A stretch of DNA of 64,000 bases from Luscinia megarhynchos (GCA_034336665.1 JAPFBE010000032.1:4588001-4652000); one strand, 5' to 3'. Positions 1 through 12,234 are shown, numbered from the stretch's first letter. Numbers and translations are program-made. Notes: generated from the letters alone by a model not told the origin.

Positions 1-1394
1 AATTATGCAAATCCTACCGAAGTCCAGTTTTGCCATAAAACACAGTAAGTTCAAGGGACCTGCACAGGAAATAGAGTTCCTGGGGGTAAAATGGCAAGAC
101 AGGCACAGACAGATTCTGACAGAGGTGATCAATATGATAAGCTGCTATGTCTCCACCAACCAGCAAGAAGGAAACAGAGGCTCTCCTAGGCATTGTGGGT
201 TTTTGGAGGATGCATGTCCCAGAGTATAACAAGATTTTAAGCCCTCTCTACCTTGTGACATGAAAGAAAAATGATTTCAAGTGGGACCCTGAACAACAGC
301 ATTCCTTTGAACAAATTAAATAGGAGATTCCTCATGCAGTAGCCCTTGGGCCAATCAGGACAGGACAGGATGTGAAAAATGAGCTCTACACCACAGTCAT
401 GAAGACTGGTCCTTTCTGAAGCCTCTGGCAGAATGTACCTGGAGAGAATCGAGGACTATGTCTCAGTTTCTGGAGTCAGGGATTCAAAGGATCTGAGCCC
501 AGCTATAACCCAAATGAAAAAGAGATTCTTGTCACCTATGAAGGGGTTCGAGCTGCCTCAGAAGTGATTGGCACTGAAGCACAGCTGCTTCTGGCACCCC
601 AGCTACCAGTGCTAGGCTGGCTGGATGTTTAAAGGGAAAGTCCCTGCAACACATCATGCCACTGATACAACGTGGAGTAAGTGGATTGTTCTCATCCCAC
701 AACAAGCTTGTATAGAAAATCTGAATTGCCCTGGAATCTCAGAAGTCATCACGAATTGTCTTACATGTGAGAATTTTGGATTATCATCTGAAGAGTAAGA
801 AGAGCAGATGACATGTGCAGAGGAGGCTCCACCATATAACCAGCTACTGGAGAGTGAGAGGTGACTCTTCACTGATGGATCTTGCCATATCATAGGGATC
901 AGTAGAAAATGGAAAGCAGCTGTATGGAGCCCTACGGGGTGAGTCACGGAAGCTACTGAAGTGGATGGAGTCAGATTGCAGAGCTGAAAGTTGTCCAGTT
1001 GGCTTTGGACATTGCTGAGTGAGAGAAGTGTCCAACACTCTGCACTGACTTGTAGATGGTAGCAAATGCTTTATGGGAGTGGCTGGAAAGATGGAAAAAG
1101 GCCAGTTGGCAGCACAGTGGGAAACCCCTTTGTCTGCCAAAGTGTGGCAAGATATTGCTACCTAGGTGACTGCGAAAGCCTATCATATGGATAACACAAT
1201 GCACCTAAGAGTCAGGCTAATGAGGAGCACCACAACAATGAACAGGTGGATCAGGCTGCCAAAATCAGGGTGTCACAGGTAGATCTGGACTGGCAGCATA
1301 AGGGTGAGTTATTTCTAGCTTGATGGGTCCATGATGCCTCATGTCATCAGAGAAGAGATGAAACATACAGGTGGGCTGTAACAGCAGTGCAGGA
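1..1394 (+). pseudogene. ERV-L pol fragment (RT end, RNase H, start of integrase), degraded
   Basis: The window opens inside an endogenous class III (ERV-L-like) pol reading on the + strand. Positions 5-229 translate into the RT thumb region, with the FLGVKWQD block also present in the better copies at 53.9 kb and 31.9 kb. RNase H is recognisable from the FTDGSC block near 865-885, and the HKGELFLA block that opens the integrase zinc region lies near 1300. Several in-frame stops and frame changes occur, so it is dead. It is the only ERV-L fragment upstream of the visible SREK1 exons and lies in the sense direction. It stops abruptly near 1390, where an unrelated LTR-like piece starts. The 5' part lies outside the window. 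Confidence 0.85.
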
Positions 1395-1395
1395 G

Positions 1396-1654
1396 TTTTG
1401 CACCACTTAGTGGTTTGTCTCAGTCTTGCCTGCCTTCACTCAGAGCCAAGATTAACAAAAACACAATGGAAACAGATTTTCTCGTGTTCGGGCTTGGTTG
1501 TTTATTAAATCTTATCAAAAAGTACAGAGTGCTGAACAGCACTTCTAGCTACCTGCTAGAAGCGAGGAAAAATGGCAAAAGATGCAGCTGCTACAAGGTC
1601 TCTTAAAGCTAGACAGTCCAACAGAGCATAAACCCAGTTTTCTCAGCCACTCCT
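1396..1654 (-). repeat. LTR-like fragment between ERV-L pol and CR1
   Basis: This unique-looking stretch contains an inverted AATAAA-type signal (tttatt near 1500) like other antisense LTRs here. It directly abuts the truncated pol on the left and the CR1 on the right. No terminal dinucleotides or target duplication could be fixed, so the LTR identification is tentative. Confidence 0.35.
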
Positions 1655-2925
1655 CATAAAAGATTGTGCTCCAGTCCCTTCACCAGCTCTGTTGCTCTTC
1701 TTTGGATGTACTCCAGCATCTCAGTGTCTTGTCATGAGGGGCCTGAACCTGAACACAGTATTAGAGGTGTGGCCTCACCAGTGCCAATTACAGGGGAAGA
1801 ATGACTTCCCTAGTCCTGCTGGCCACACTATTCCTGATACTGGCCAGGATGCCATTGGCCGTCTTGACCACTGTCCTGGTTTGAAGAACAGGTGTCTGCC
1901 AATAAAGGCAGAAGTTTTCCTTTGAAGTAGAGACCTTAATTCCACTCCCCCCAAGTATTATAAATGTTTGAATCAGACTCTGAGGCAGAGATAAGGGGGT
2001 AGGAATAACAGCTCTTTTACTAATATATCTAACCGTACAAGCAGAAACAACAGCAGTTGTTAAAATTACCAACAAAACAGAACAGATAACTCGGTCCCAG
2101 TCCTTTCTTTAGCTGTGGGTACACTCTCTCTCTGCCCTCGGTTCCGGTGCTGCAGACGGAACAAAGACCGACAGCCGCAGAGAGGCGGGAGCGAAGGCGG
2201 GAGGGGGCGGCAGTGGCCACGCTGGTCTCGGGTGGCAGTGGCTGTAGAGGGCAGCTCCTCGCTCACCGTTTGTGTCCAGGTGATCAGCTGTGTCCACAGA
2301 GGCAGGAGGCTGGAACGGGGAAATGCAGGGCAGGTGATCGCAGAGGGTCTGGCTCTCCTGCGTTCAGCCGCGTGGCTGCAGACGGGGCGTCCTCTTCCGA
2401 GCTCGCCGGAAACACGAATCCCTCCTCCGGAAGCACGAGAGCCCCTCCTGAAGCCGCTCCCACCTACCCCTTTTGTCTAGAGTCGTCAAAGGTCCTGGGT
2501 GTAACCCAGCCAGCTCCACTGGCATGATAATGGGAAAAATTCTTTAAATTGACACAGTAATAGAAAAACACTCAACCTCCAACAACCACTCAGGCATGGA
2601 CTGGCTCATGTTCAGCCAGCTGTTGACCAACATCCCCAGGTTTTTTTTTGCCAGGCAGCTCTCCAGCCGCCCTTCTTCAAGGCAATAGTGTTTCATGGGT
2701 TTGTTGTGACTCAAGTGCAGTACCCAGCACTTCACCTTGATGAGTCTCATACAGTTGGCCTTGACCCATCAATCCGGCCTATCCATATCCTTCTGTAGTA
2801 CATTCCCAACCTCCAGCAGATCAACACTCCCAGTCATCATCTTGATGTCAAATTTGCTAAGGATGCACTTGATCCCCTCATTGATGAAGATTGATATATT
2901 AAACAGGACTGGCGTAATAGTCGTA
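1655..2925 (-). mobile_element. CR1 LINE fragment, split by a solo LTR
   Basis: Typical avian CR1 3' ORF2 sequence on the minus strand occupies 1655-1871 and resumes at 2585-2925. The right half shows the conserved block that in other CR1s follows the reverse-transcriptase core. The interruption is the solo LTR 1872-2584, flanked by the duplicated CR1 bases ACCAC. Neither the canonical 3' tail nor a 5' UTR is seen. Confidence 0.8.
1872..2584 (-). mobile_element. Solo LTR (same family as the ERV-L at 28967-35590)
   Basis: On the + strand it runs from TGTCCTGGTTTGAAG to ...CCTCCAACA, the same termini and interior as the paired LTRs at 28967-29674 and 34905-35590. It is bounded by a perfect 5-bp target duplication ACCAC (1867-1871 and 2585-2589). 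It is 713 bp long and oriented minus. No internal retroviral sequence remains, so it arose by LTR-LTR recombination. Confidence 0.88.
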
Positions 2926-3046
2926 TTTAGAGACATTTGTTTCTAAACTAACCATCTAAGGTATTTTCACTTTGTTTTTATATACATATTTAATAAATTA
3001 TCTGTGAATTTTAGAATATCAAAGAGGAAGTCAAGCTGTATAAATT

Positions 3047-3619
3047 TGATAGGTTGACCTTGGCTGGCTGCCAGGTGGCTCACCAAGCTGCTCTATTACT
3101 CCCCTTCCCAGCTGGACAGGGGAGAGAAAATAACAACTTGTAGGTTGAGATAAGGAAGTTTACTAAAGCAAAAGTGAATGTTTGCATGTGAACAAGCAAA
3201 GAGAAAAAAATGTTTATTCTCTACTTCCCATCAGTGAGTGATGTTCAGCTGCTTCCCAGAAAACAGGGCTCCAGCATGTGTAGCAGTTTCTCTGGAAGGC
3301 AAACATTGTAAATAATGAATGCACCCATTTCCTCCTCTTTTTCTTAGCTTTATATCTGAGCTGACATCACATGGTATGGAATATCCCTTTGGTTAATTTG
3401 GGTTAGCTGGCCTGGTTGTGTCCTCTCACAAGATCTTGCCCACTCCCAGCCCCTTGATGGGGGGAATGTAGAGAGACAGCGCTGATGCTGTGCCAGCGCT
3501 GCTCAGCAGTAGCCAAAACACTGGTGTGTTATCAACACCTTTCTAGCTACCAATGCAAAGCACAAGACTCTGAGGGCTGCTATGGGTACATGAACTCCAG
3601 CTCAGCCACACTCAGTACA
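3047..3619 (-). mobile_element. Solo LTR, ERV-L type
   Basis: This ~573-bp stretch is a reverse-complement relative of the LTR at 39487-40052. Shared blocks include the run ending in CAGCCAACGTCAA on the LTR strand, the purine-rich GGACAGGGGAGAGAA block, and the TATGGAATATCCCTTTGG block. It lies in the intron just before the first visible SREK1 exon. A convincing target duplication was not found, so the ends are approximate. Confidence 0.75.
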
Positions 3620-3998
3620 ATAACCCTCTGTTTAATAATAAAAGGATGATTTCAAATAAAGTAGTTTAGTTACATAAAAACAACTATTGGTGGCTTGTTG
3701 AGAATTTCTAACACTTGTTAGAAACTTTGCTGAAAAGCAAGTTGTTTTTTTGGGTGGAGAAAAAATTAAAACCAGGAACTCAGCAGACCAATTTAGTAAT
3801 CATTTTGAAGTGACTTTTTTTATAACATTCTCCAAGAGAAATTTCAGTTCCCAGTTCTGGGACCTTGCAGTTTAAAGTCTTACCTATATTAATTAGGCTT
3901 GTTTTTACAGAAATGCACAAGGAAGGCAAGTATTAAAAGGTGAAGTGTCTCCTTCCTGTGCTTGGTTGCAAAGCATATCCTATTTTTATATTTTCCAG

Positions 3999-4163
3999 CT
4001 TGGTGCTTCACTTGGCACTTTGGGGGCTATACCAGCAGCAGCACTGGACCCTAGCATTACAACACTGACAGAAATACCACAGCCACCAATTATGGGGAAT
4101 GTGGACCCATCCAAGATTGATGAAATTAGAAGAACAGTCTACGTTGGAAACTTGAATTCACAG
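3999..4163 (+). CDS. SREK1: SREK1 exon (start of RRM); first exon visible in window
   Basis: SREK1 is a nuclear SR-related protein that modulates alternative splicing by binding other SR proteins. This 165-nt exon (55 codons, phase 0 at both ends) encodes the linker before the RRM and its first strand. The residues MGNVDPSKIDEIRRT lead into the RNP2 motif VYVGNL. The acceptor is a pyrimidine-rich TTTTCCAG ending at 3998, and the donor is CAG|GTAGCT. The peptide looks essentially identical to what I know of vertebrate SREK1. The upstream exons encoding the protein's N-terminus are not in the window. An upstream in-frame ATG at 3945 belongs to the intron and is not used as a start. Confidence 0.95.
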
Positions 4164-6417
4164 GTAGCTTTTTTTTGTTTTTGTTGGCAATAGTAATGGA
4201 AGATACAGAATTGTTAATTTGTGAATTGCAATATTACATTTTAAGAGTTTTCATTAGTTGATGCCAATAGAAGTTTACTAGAGATATTTCAAATTCTTAA
4301 ATGCTCTTTTACCAATCAGATTAGACCAGACTGTTGGAATTAATTCTGTCAGGAAACCAAAGAAATCACACTTTTAGCTGAATTCAAGAAACATTCAGGA
4401 CTGTGAGTGTTGATCAAATGTCCAGCTGGGTTATATTAGCTGAACAATGCCTCAGAATTTGTGAGAGCGTGGTAGCTGTCCCGCACAACACTGCAGTTGC
4501 TTAAGTACAGTAAGAAGAAATTATTTGTCCTAGTAGAAGTTGCAAAATTAGCATAAATATATTTGAGTTGCTCTGATAGGAAAGTTTGGTTTGTCAGAAA
4601 CTTCTTTTTCAGCAACTGATTGAATAGATTGAAAAACAATTTGATTTTGACTGATGGAAATACAAGTATGTCACGGTGTGACTTGGGTTTGCCAACCTTA
4701 ATATATTTAATTTCTTTTAGAGACAGGACCCAGGAGTAGAGACAAGGCAGGCTCAAAACTTAAAAAGATACAAGAAGAAATTTATTAATAATACAAAATA
4801 GAATTAGAATTCAGGATAAAATTCCTAGATTGTTCCCTCCTCCCCTTCATTCCACATTTCTTGCCAACCAACATACAGAGAGAACACTTCAGTCAGTTAT
4901 ACACTCAAATAATCAGTTCAGTTTTCTTCAGAGAGAAAAGTCCCTTTTCTGGTTATGGCTTAGGGGGTGTCTTCACCTTCACAGTCTGCGTCTGCCCGAG
5001 ACCCACAGAACTATGAATTTTCCTCCCATTTACACAGTCCTTCCAGAGCCGTGTTATGGGTTACGATGCACACATGGGGTACCACCTCTAAAGGCAGGCT
5101 GCCGAAAAACAGAATTCTCTTCATTGGCTTCTCTATCAAATGTCTCTGTTCATATTCCAGTTCCAGAACAGAGACCCCCATTCCCTTGGGGCAAAGGATC
5201 CTTTTCTCAAATATTTCAACCCCCCATGTATTTTCCACAGTTTAAAGGAACTTTAGTGAAGTCACAATCCCCACAGCCCACAAAAAGGGTTTTCAGCTAC
5301 TTGCATCTTTTCAATCTCTTCCCACCAGGAATTTATCTTCATCCCGCTGACTTTTGTAGTCTCCATGCTTCATTTCTTCTCATTCAGGGGAACTCAGGAA
5401 ATCGAGGATTCCATCCAGGCATAAAGAAGTTACAATTGTATCCAGATTGTGAAGAAACAAACGTGGGCAGCTGGAGTCCTCCTCTGCCACGTGGAAAGGC
5501 GAGCCAAGCCCAGCCGGCAGGGCCGGAGCCATGTGGCCAGTGATGGAGCCATGCGGCTGGTGCTGGAGCCGTGCGGAGCCGGGGGGCCCCCAAGCCAAGG
5601 GCTCCTTGCAGAGCCGGTGCCGGGCCGGGACCCCTGCTGAGCCCGGAGCCGGACCGGGGGGCCGGTGCCCCCGGCCGGAGGCCACCGCACCTCCCCAGGC
5701 CCCAAGCCGAAAGAGAGAATAGTCAACTTGATCCACTGTGATTTGTGAAAGTGAAACAACCTCTAATTGGTTTCCCGAGCTGTCCATCACCAAATCAGCT
5801 CTCTGATTGGTGCCAGCAGCTCACAGGGGAAGCTCCCAGAGACAGGAGAGCCCCTCCCACTCCCCAGCCTCATGGAGCCTGCTCTGAGGCAAGTCCACCC
5901 CTCCCCCCGAGCACGTGAAACCAACACAAAGTACTTTATTTTTGTGATTTTTGACTGCTAAAGTAGCTACTAGAGCATAAAACTACTATTGATCACAATA
6001 AAATAAAACAAGCTTGAAACTGGTAGAAAAACTCATAAAAGTGAAGTCTTGTAATACTGCTTGGATTTTTTTTTGTTGATCAGAATTCACAATCAGTATC
6101 TTGGACATAGGTGTATCATCAGTTATTTCAAATAAGTTGTCTAAAAACTGCAAAATCCTGTACAAATGCATTTTTAACCTAGATATAGGACTTCAGGGCT
6201 CATGATTGCACTATTTTAAATTGCAATATATTTTTTAGATTAATGGAAGAAAAAAATACTTTTCTCTCTTAAAGTGTAACATGACCAAATTCATGTCACC
6301 TGTGTAATGATGATGAGATGTCTTTCCAAAATCTGTAGCTGTTAGATTATCTGATATGTTGAATAAGTTGTTTTTATTATATGTTTTACTTCAGCTGAAC
6401 CCTTTGACTCTTTCTAG
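4164..6417 (+). other. SREK1 intron holding one large solo LTR
   Basis: Apart from the solo LTR at 4677-5926, I see only AT-rich intronic sequence here. It ends in the pyrimidine-rich acceptor TTTCTAG just before 6418. Confidence 0.7.
4677..5926 (-). mobile_element. Long solo LTR (1.25 kb) in SREK1 intron
   Basis: On the + strand it runs from TGTGACTTGGGTTTGCC to ...CGTGAAACCAACA, that is TG...CA on the minus strand. A second copy with the same ends and interior lies at 62401-63585. The middle (5500-5700) is strongly GC-rich, and an inverted AATAAA-type signal sits near 4785. The flanking pentamers CACGG and CAAAG match at only 3 of 5 positions, as expected for an old insertion. Open frames inside, including a 237-codon one on the + strand, are chance products. 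Confidence 0.8.
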
Positions 6418-6596
6418 ACTACAACAGCAGATCAGCTGCTTGAATTTTTTAAGCAAGTTGGAGAAGTAAAATTTGTGCGAATGGCAGGTGATGAGACACA
6501 ACCAACACGATTTGCTTTTGTGGAATTTGCAGACCAAAATTCTGTACCTCGAGCTCTTGCCTTTAATGGAGTTATGTTTGGAGACAGGCCACTGAA
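6418..6596 (+). CDS. SREK1: SREK1 exon (core of RRM)
   Basis: This 179-nt exon encodes most of the single RRM: helix 1 (TADQLLEFFKQ), the strand VGEVKFVRMAG, and the RNP1 motif in TRFAFVEF, followed by ALAFNGVMFGDRPLK. It begins in phase 0 after TTTCTAG and ends with two bases of a Lys codon before GTAAGA. The RRM residues look unchanged from other vertebrates, implying continued purifying selection on RNA or partner binding. The neighbouring LTR insertions stay outside the splice signals. Confidence 0.96.
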
Positions 6597-7184
6597 GTAA
6601 GAAATTAATTATCCATATCAATATTGAATGAGAGATGACTTAGTATCCTTATACATTTATGACTCGTGCAGGAAACTGCTGTGATTAATATTTTTTTCAG
6701 TGTTAGTAAACTGGAATGCTCTTATGAACTCAAATCTCAAGGATGGACATAACTTTTTTTCCAAGAAGAATATGGTTGGCATTGAATAAGTTATTTCTAC
6801 ATCCAATCTTGAATTGGTGAAAGCCATAACAGTGAGAGAATCTGCAAAGTCCTTTGCACTAATTAGGTTTTATATATGTTTTGTATGTAATTAGTAGGTA
6901 TTAATGTAGAAATTTGATCTGAAATAGATTTATAGACTTGTACTAGGAAAAAATTTAACACAAAAATATTGTGCCATAATTATTTAAAAGTCGTAAGATT
7001 TGAAAGCAATAAAAACCAGGCATTTCAGATACTTCGAAAAGATGAGTGTTAGAGGAAAAATTTGTCGTTTTGATGAACTTTCAAGTTTTTAGTCATACAT
7101 GGAAGTTGAGGTGCTTTAATTTTTTTTTCATTTTTTCTTTTCAAAAGTTTGGAAGCCAAAATTTTTGGTTTTGTCTTAATTTAG

Positions 7185-7315
7185 AATAAATCACTCCAAT
7201 AATGCAATAGTGAAGCCCCCTGAAATGACACCACAAGCTGCTGCCAAGGAACTGGAAGAAGTGATGAAGAGAGTAAGGGAAGCCCAGTCTTTCATATCTG
7301 CTGCTATTGAGCCAG
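7185..7315 (+). CDS. SREK1: SREK1 exon (end of RRM and following helix)
   Basis: This 131-nt exon starts with the last base of the split Lys codon and encodes INHSNNAIVKPPEMTPQAA, followed by a charged helix (KELEEVMKRVREAQSFI) and SAAIEP. It ends with one base of the next codon before GTAGGT. The region closes the RRM and leads into the arginine/serine-rich domain. No change that would damage the fold is visible. Confidence 0.95.
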
Positions 7316-8760
7316 GTAGGTATATTATGTTCATTACCTAACAGACGTGCTCTATGTGTACCTTGACACATGCTTTTAAGAGCACTTTCAAACAGAGGAA
7401 AAGGGTACTCAGAGGTGAGCAACATGTATGTGGGAAAACAAAAGAAAATAATCAAAATTGTTTTCATGCAACAAAGCAGTGGAATGAAGCTGACTTTTTA
7501 TTTTATCATGTCTTATTTTCAGATACATGCTCACTGTTTTCAAAAATGCAAAGTCAATACTAAATTAATATTTAATGTTGGTGCTTTTAAAGTTCAAAGT
7601 ACATACAAACTTAAAAAATGCTTTTTATTTTGTTTTCTCTTCTAGCACCCATTAATACCATAATTTCACGATCAGAGCGAGCTACTATGCTTTTCTTTGG
7701 CAGTTTAATTTTATCACTATGCTATGCTCTTTTTCATACTGCCTCAAGACTATATACATCCTCATAGTAAATGGAATCAGGGAATGAATCTGGGATAAAA
7801 CTTAACATATTGTAACAGACTTCTTTTCATTCAGATTGGTTCCCTGATCCCTGTTAACACTGAAATGCCAGGTCAAGGAGGAAGGTGCCAGTAGCTCGAG
7901 TGGTTAGGCAGACAGTTCAGTGCTGATTTATGCTGGCTTAAAGTGATTGCATCATCACAATGTAAAAATTCTCAACTTATTAAACTTGCAGTTGAAATCC
8001 TCCTTTTTCTTTTCATCAGCAAGATTTTGTCTTTCTTCTTACTAAAAAACCCAGACATTAGTTTATGTATGTTAGATAGTGGAGGGTCTTGAGGTTTTTT
8101 TTTTGAGGGGGGGGGACAGGGATGGAGTACTTTCTGTCTTTTTTGAGAGTTGTGAGAAAAATAGTTCTAACATTTCCTCAGTGCTAAGTAGCAGAATGAT
8201 AATCTTTTAGTCTGAACCAAAGTCTGCAGAGGTCACTGCTAAGTTTTCTGTTGACTTCCTGGCCTTCGGATCAAATGTTTTACTCCCTTCTCTCCATCCC
8301 TTCCTCCCCCAAAATAGCGTTTGAGGAATAGAGCTTCAATATTTGTACAGTGATTGGAATATTTAAAAGTACTAATTATTATTTGCATTTTATGTTTGTT
8401 TTCAAAACTCTGCCCTCTAAATTTATTCTTCTGAAGTTATTGAAAAAAGTAATTAAATTAAATAATATACCAGAGGAGAACCTGTTGTAATTTTGTGCAT
8501 TGTGGCAGCAACATAAATCCCATTCCTAACAGAGCTAGCTGTTTATAATTATGTGGTTTATGTGTACTGCTGCAGGGTGTCTGCACTCAATGAGTATATG
8601 CAATGACTTTATTGGATTTTTCTCAAGGATATTAGCAAAGAAGGAAGATGTGCAAAGCATGGGCCTCTTGCACTATATGTGTGGTACATTACACTTGTGC
8701 CAGATTGTTAACTGGGATCTTTCAATGTTCTGAGCTTACATTGCAGTGTTTTCCTCTCAG
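7316..8760 (+). other. SREK1 intron without recognisable repeats
   Basis: This 1.4-kb AT-rich intron contains a T-run and G-run around 8093-8115. I see no exon, LTR or CR1. The acceptor TTTTCCTCTCAG ends at 8760. Confidence 0.6.
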
Positions 8761-8875
8761 AGTCTAGAAAGAACAGTGAAAGAAAAGGTGGTCGATCTCG
8801 TTCCCATTCTCGTTCAGAATCCAGGTCTAGCTCAAAATCCCAATGTAGAAGGAAAAGATCTCGCTCAAAACACAG
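8761..8875 (+). CDS. SREK1: SREK1 exon (first RS-rich stretch)
   Basis: This 115-nt exon encodes an Arg/Ser-rich segment that starts ESRKNSERKGGRSRSHSRSE and continues through RSSSKSQCRRKRSRSKH. It corresponds to the beginning of the SREK1 RS domain, the protein-protein interaction region phosphorylated by SR kinases in this family. Phases match the preceding and next exons. Compared with the mammalian protein as I remember it, small substitutions appear (for example a Cys within the RS tract). The acceptor is CTCTCAG and the donor CAG|GTAGGT. Confidence 0.93.
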
Positions 8876-9849
8876 GTAGGTATATTTATTATTCTGGACT
8901 AAGAATTCATACTGGGGGTTTTTTGAGTGGTGGTGGTTACTGAAATTTCTTACTGAGTTGTGACACAAGTTTCCCTGTAAAGAAAATTAGTAACTTAAAC
9001 TAACCTAGATAGAGTAACTAGGAACTTTGTCTCTGAACAAATACTCTTTCCCTCTGTTTTCAGTATTACTTTCAGGTAAAACACACTAGAAGGTACTTTT
9101 TGTGCCATGTAGCATAGCCATTTTTATGGTTTTATGGTACATTTTGTGCCATGTAGCATAATTTCATTTTTTTACTTCTGTATTTTAAAAAGAAATAGTT
9201 ATCTCTGTTTTGTGGATGGAACATTTAGGTTACTGTTAATACACTAAACAGACAGGCTAGCTGGTTTTGCTAGTAGAAAGTTGCTGCTGTCCTGAACTTC
9301 TAAACATCTGGTTAACAAATGCTGTATTTTTATTAACTGTACTGTAAATGTAAAGCTGTATTTTTTAAAAGCCAGAAGAAAAAAAGCTTTAAGGGTAGTT
9401 TTTAGTTCTTCAAAATTTTTTTGCTTTGCTAATTTCTTAAGTTTTAAAACAGGCTTTGAAATATAGGAGAAATAAAATTACCGGATCATCCATAAAGTTT
9501 ACCCTTGAAAATTTTTTTCCAAGAATGAGACAGTCTTTCTATGTAAGACTTATAAACACTTCCTGAAATGGTGCAATGTCAGGAATGTCTTTTGATCATT
9601 TACATAATCAAAGATATTTGACTCCATTGAGTATAAAAAAACTCCAACAAAACCTGTGTGTTTGATAGCTTGCACTTTAAAAAGGTGAGTATTTTCAGTG
9701 TTGCAGTGACAGCACTATCCCATTCTTTCATCCATTGTTTTTTTTAAACAGGGCAGCTAGAGTTCTTTCACATACAGAAAAGCTGGCCAGAGGGAATATA
9801 CATCAGTTATACTACTAAACAAGATATAAGTGTGCAGGCTTCAGATTTC
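8876..9849 (+). other. SREK1 intron segment with a 44-bp tandem duplication
   Basis: This is mostly AT-rich intron. A block containing TTTTGTGCCATGTAGCATA is repeated at 9093 and 9137 with a 44-bp period. Nothing else is recognised before the CR1 that starts near 9850. Confidence 0.6.
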
Positions 9850-10509
9850 ATAAAATCATAGAATAGTTTGTGTTGGAAGGGACCATAAAGATCATCTAGT
9901 TCCAACCCTCTTGCCATGGGCAGGGACACCTTCCATTAGACCAGGTTCCTCAAAGCCCCATCCAATCAGGCCTTGAACACTTGCAGGGATGGGGCATTCA
10001 CAACTTCTCTGGGCAACCTGTTTCAGTGCCTCACCACCCTCACAGTAAAGAATTTCTTCCTAATATCTAATCTAAACCTACCTTCTTTCATTTTAAAGCC
10101 ATTGCCCTTATTCTATCACCACATGCCCTTGTAAAAAAATTCCTCCAACTTTCTTGTAGGCCTCCTTTAGGTACCAGAAGGACACTATAAGGTCACCCTG
10201 AAGACATCTCTTTTCCAGGCTGAACAGCCCAGCCTCAACTCTCTCAGCCTGTCTTCATAGGAGAGGTCTTCCAGCCCTCTGATCCCCTTCATGGTCCTCT
10301 GGACTCTCTCCAACAGGCTTATGTCCTTCCTGTGCTGGGGACCCCGGAGCTGGATGCAGTACTCCAGGAGGGATCTCATAAGAGCAGAGTAGAGGGGGAG
10401 AATCACCTCCCTCAATCTGCTGGCCATGCTCCTTTTGATGCAGCCTTTGATGCAGATTATTTTTTATATGGTTGGCTGTCTGGGCTGCAAGCACACATTG
10501 CTGAGACAT

Positions 10510-12234
10510 TGTTGTGGTTTGACACTGGCTCAATGCCAGGCACCCATGGCAGTCGCTCACTCACCCTCCCCTGCCACAGCTGGGCAGAGGAGAGGAAAAA
10601 AAATTATCTAACACTTGTCCTGGTTTGCGGCACATTTGGGAGAAAACCTCTGAATGGGATCCCTCTAGGAAACAGATTCAAGCAGACCCTCCCCCAACTG
10701 GTTTGGGGAAATATTTTCTCAGAGAGAAGTGCAAAAACACCTGTTTATTTAACAGGCAGAGCACTTCCCAGCACAAGAATGAACAATACTAAGCAATAAA
10801 ACCTCCCGCTGGTCTGAATAGATGACAAATTCAGAAAAGTCCCTTTCGTGGATTGCAGCCCGGCTCACTCTGTTCTCAGTCCCTCCGGCACTGGGAAATG
10901 CTGCAGCCCAGGCCAGGCCCCAGTGGGCCATGGGTGCGAGCTTCCTGTGCTCCTCTGGGTTTTCAGTCTAGAGCAGGTTCGAATAATTCTAAGAAAAAGG
11001 AAAAAAAAAACAGTCTAGGGAGCTTCACTGCCTCAGCTAGCTAGAAACTAATCGAGCAAAGGAGCGCTCTTTCCTGCTGTCCTCTGCAGACAACACAGTC
11101 TGTGTGAAGGATTCGGGGGAGTAAGTGCAGTCTCTGATAACAAACTGCACCTCTTCTCTCCCCCTTCACTCCTGGAACCAGTTTTAAAGCTGCAGAACTC
11201 AATATTCAACACCAACAGAACAGACGATTGGGGATACGCGCATCATAAAGTCACTCCAAGACATACTTCATGAGGGAGATAGGGACCGGGAGAAATATTT
11301 CAAGACCAAAACACGCTCAAATTAAATTTCAAAGTGAATTTTATTGCTAACAGAATCAGAGGAGGATAATGAGAAGTAAAATAAGCCCTTAAAACTCCTT
11401 TTCCTCCCCAGACCCTCCCTCCTTCACACCGGCAGCACAGGGAGACAGGGCATGGGAGTTTTGGTCAGTTCATCACTGAGATTTTCTTCCGCTGCTCTAG
11501 GAGAGGAGTCCTTCCCCTGTGAGACTGTGGAGTCCCTCCCACGGGAGACACTTCTCCATGAACTTCTCTGGTGTGGGTCCATTCTCATGAGCAGCAGCCA
11601 TACTGCACCTGCTGCAACATGAATTCCCCCCACAGGCACACAGTCAGCCCTAAACTTCTGCGATGTGGCTCTCTTTCCAGAGGATGCAGTCCTCCAAGGA
11701 CAGGTTGCTCCAGCCTGCAAGCAGGGGCCCCCTCTCTCCACCAGGTCTTCCACTGGATCATAGCCTCCTCCAGGCATCCACCTGCTCTGGCATGGGCACC
11801 TCCCCCACGGGCTGTGGGTGGATCTCTCTGCATCCCCTCCGGACCCATGGGCTGCAGGGGAACAACCTGCTTCACCATGGTCTTCACCATGGCCTGCAGA
11901 GGAATCTCAGCTCTGGCACCTGAAGCACCTCCTCCCCCTCCTTCTTCACTGACCTTGGTGTCACCATGTTTTTTTCCCTTGCATATTCTCGCCACCTCCT
12001 CTTCTCTAACTAGAAGCAAAAACTTGTGACTTTTGATTTTCTCCTTGAATATGTTATCACAGAGGCGTTACCAACCTCTCTCATTGGCCCAGTTTTGGCC
12101 AACAGCATGTCCATCTTCGGAGCCATCAGCCATTGGCTCTGTCGGACATGGTGGGAAGCTTCTAGCAACTTCTCACAGGAGCCATTTTTGTGGCCCCCCT
12201 GCTGCCAAAAAACAGGCTGTGCCAAACCAATACA
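10510..12234 (-). mobile_element. LTR inserted in CR1, itself interrupted by another LTR
   Basis: The outer LTR occupies 10510-10615 and about 11264-12234 on the minus strand, from TGTTGTGGTTTGAC to ...CCAATACA. Flanking pentamers GACAT (10505-10509) and AACAT (12235-12239) match at 4 of 5 positions. The CR1 sequence is continuous across it. Related sequence occurs at 62151-62400 and 63925-64000, for example the block GTCAGTTCATCAC. The GC-rich interior produces meaningless open frames on both strands. Confidence 0.7.
10616..11263 (-). mobile_element. Nested solo LTR (family of 21465-22535)
   Basis: It begins TGTCCTGGTTTGCGG and ends TCACTCCAAGACA on the + strand. The minus-strand start TGTCTTGGAG is shared with the LTR 21465-22535. 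Sequence of the outer LTR is recognisable on both sides. The flanks give an imperfect 5-bp duplication (CACTT/TACTT), so the left boundary could be off by one base. Confidence 0.65.

Noticed and set aside
4830..5543. 237-codon + strand open frame
   Set aside because: It lies wholly inside a solo LTR, has no known motif, and the second LTR copy does not keep it at that length.
11571..12029. Overlapping 152- and 144-codon frames on both strands
   Set aside because: GC-rich LTR interior; no domain or conservation.
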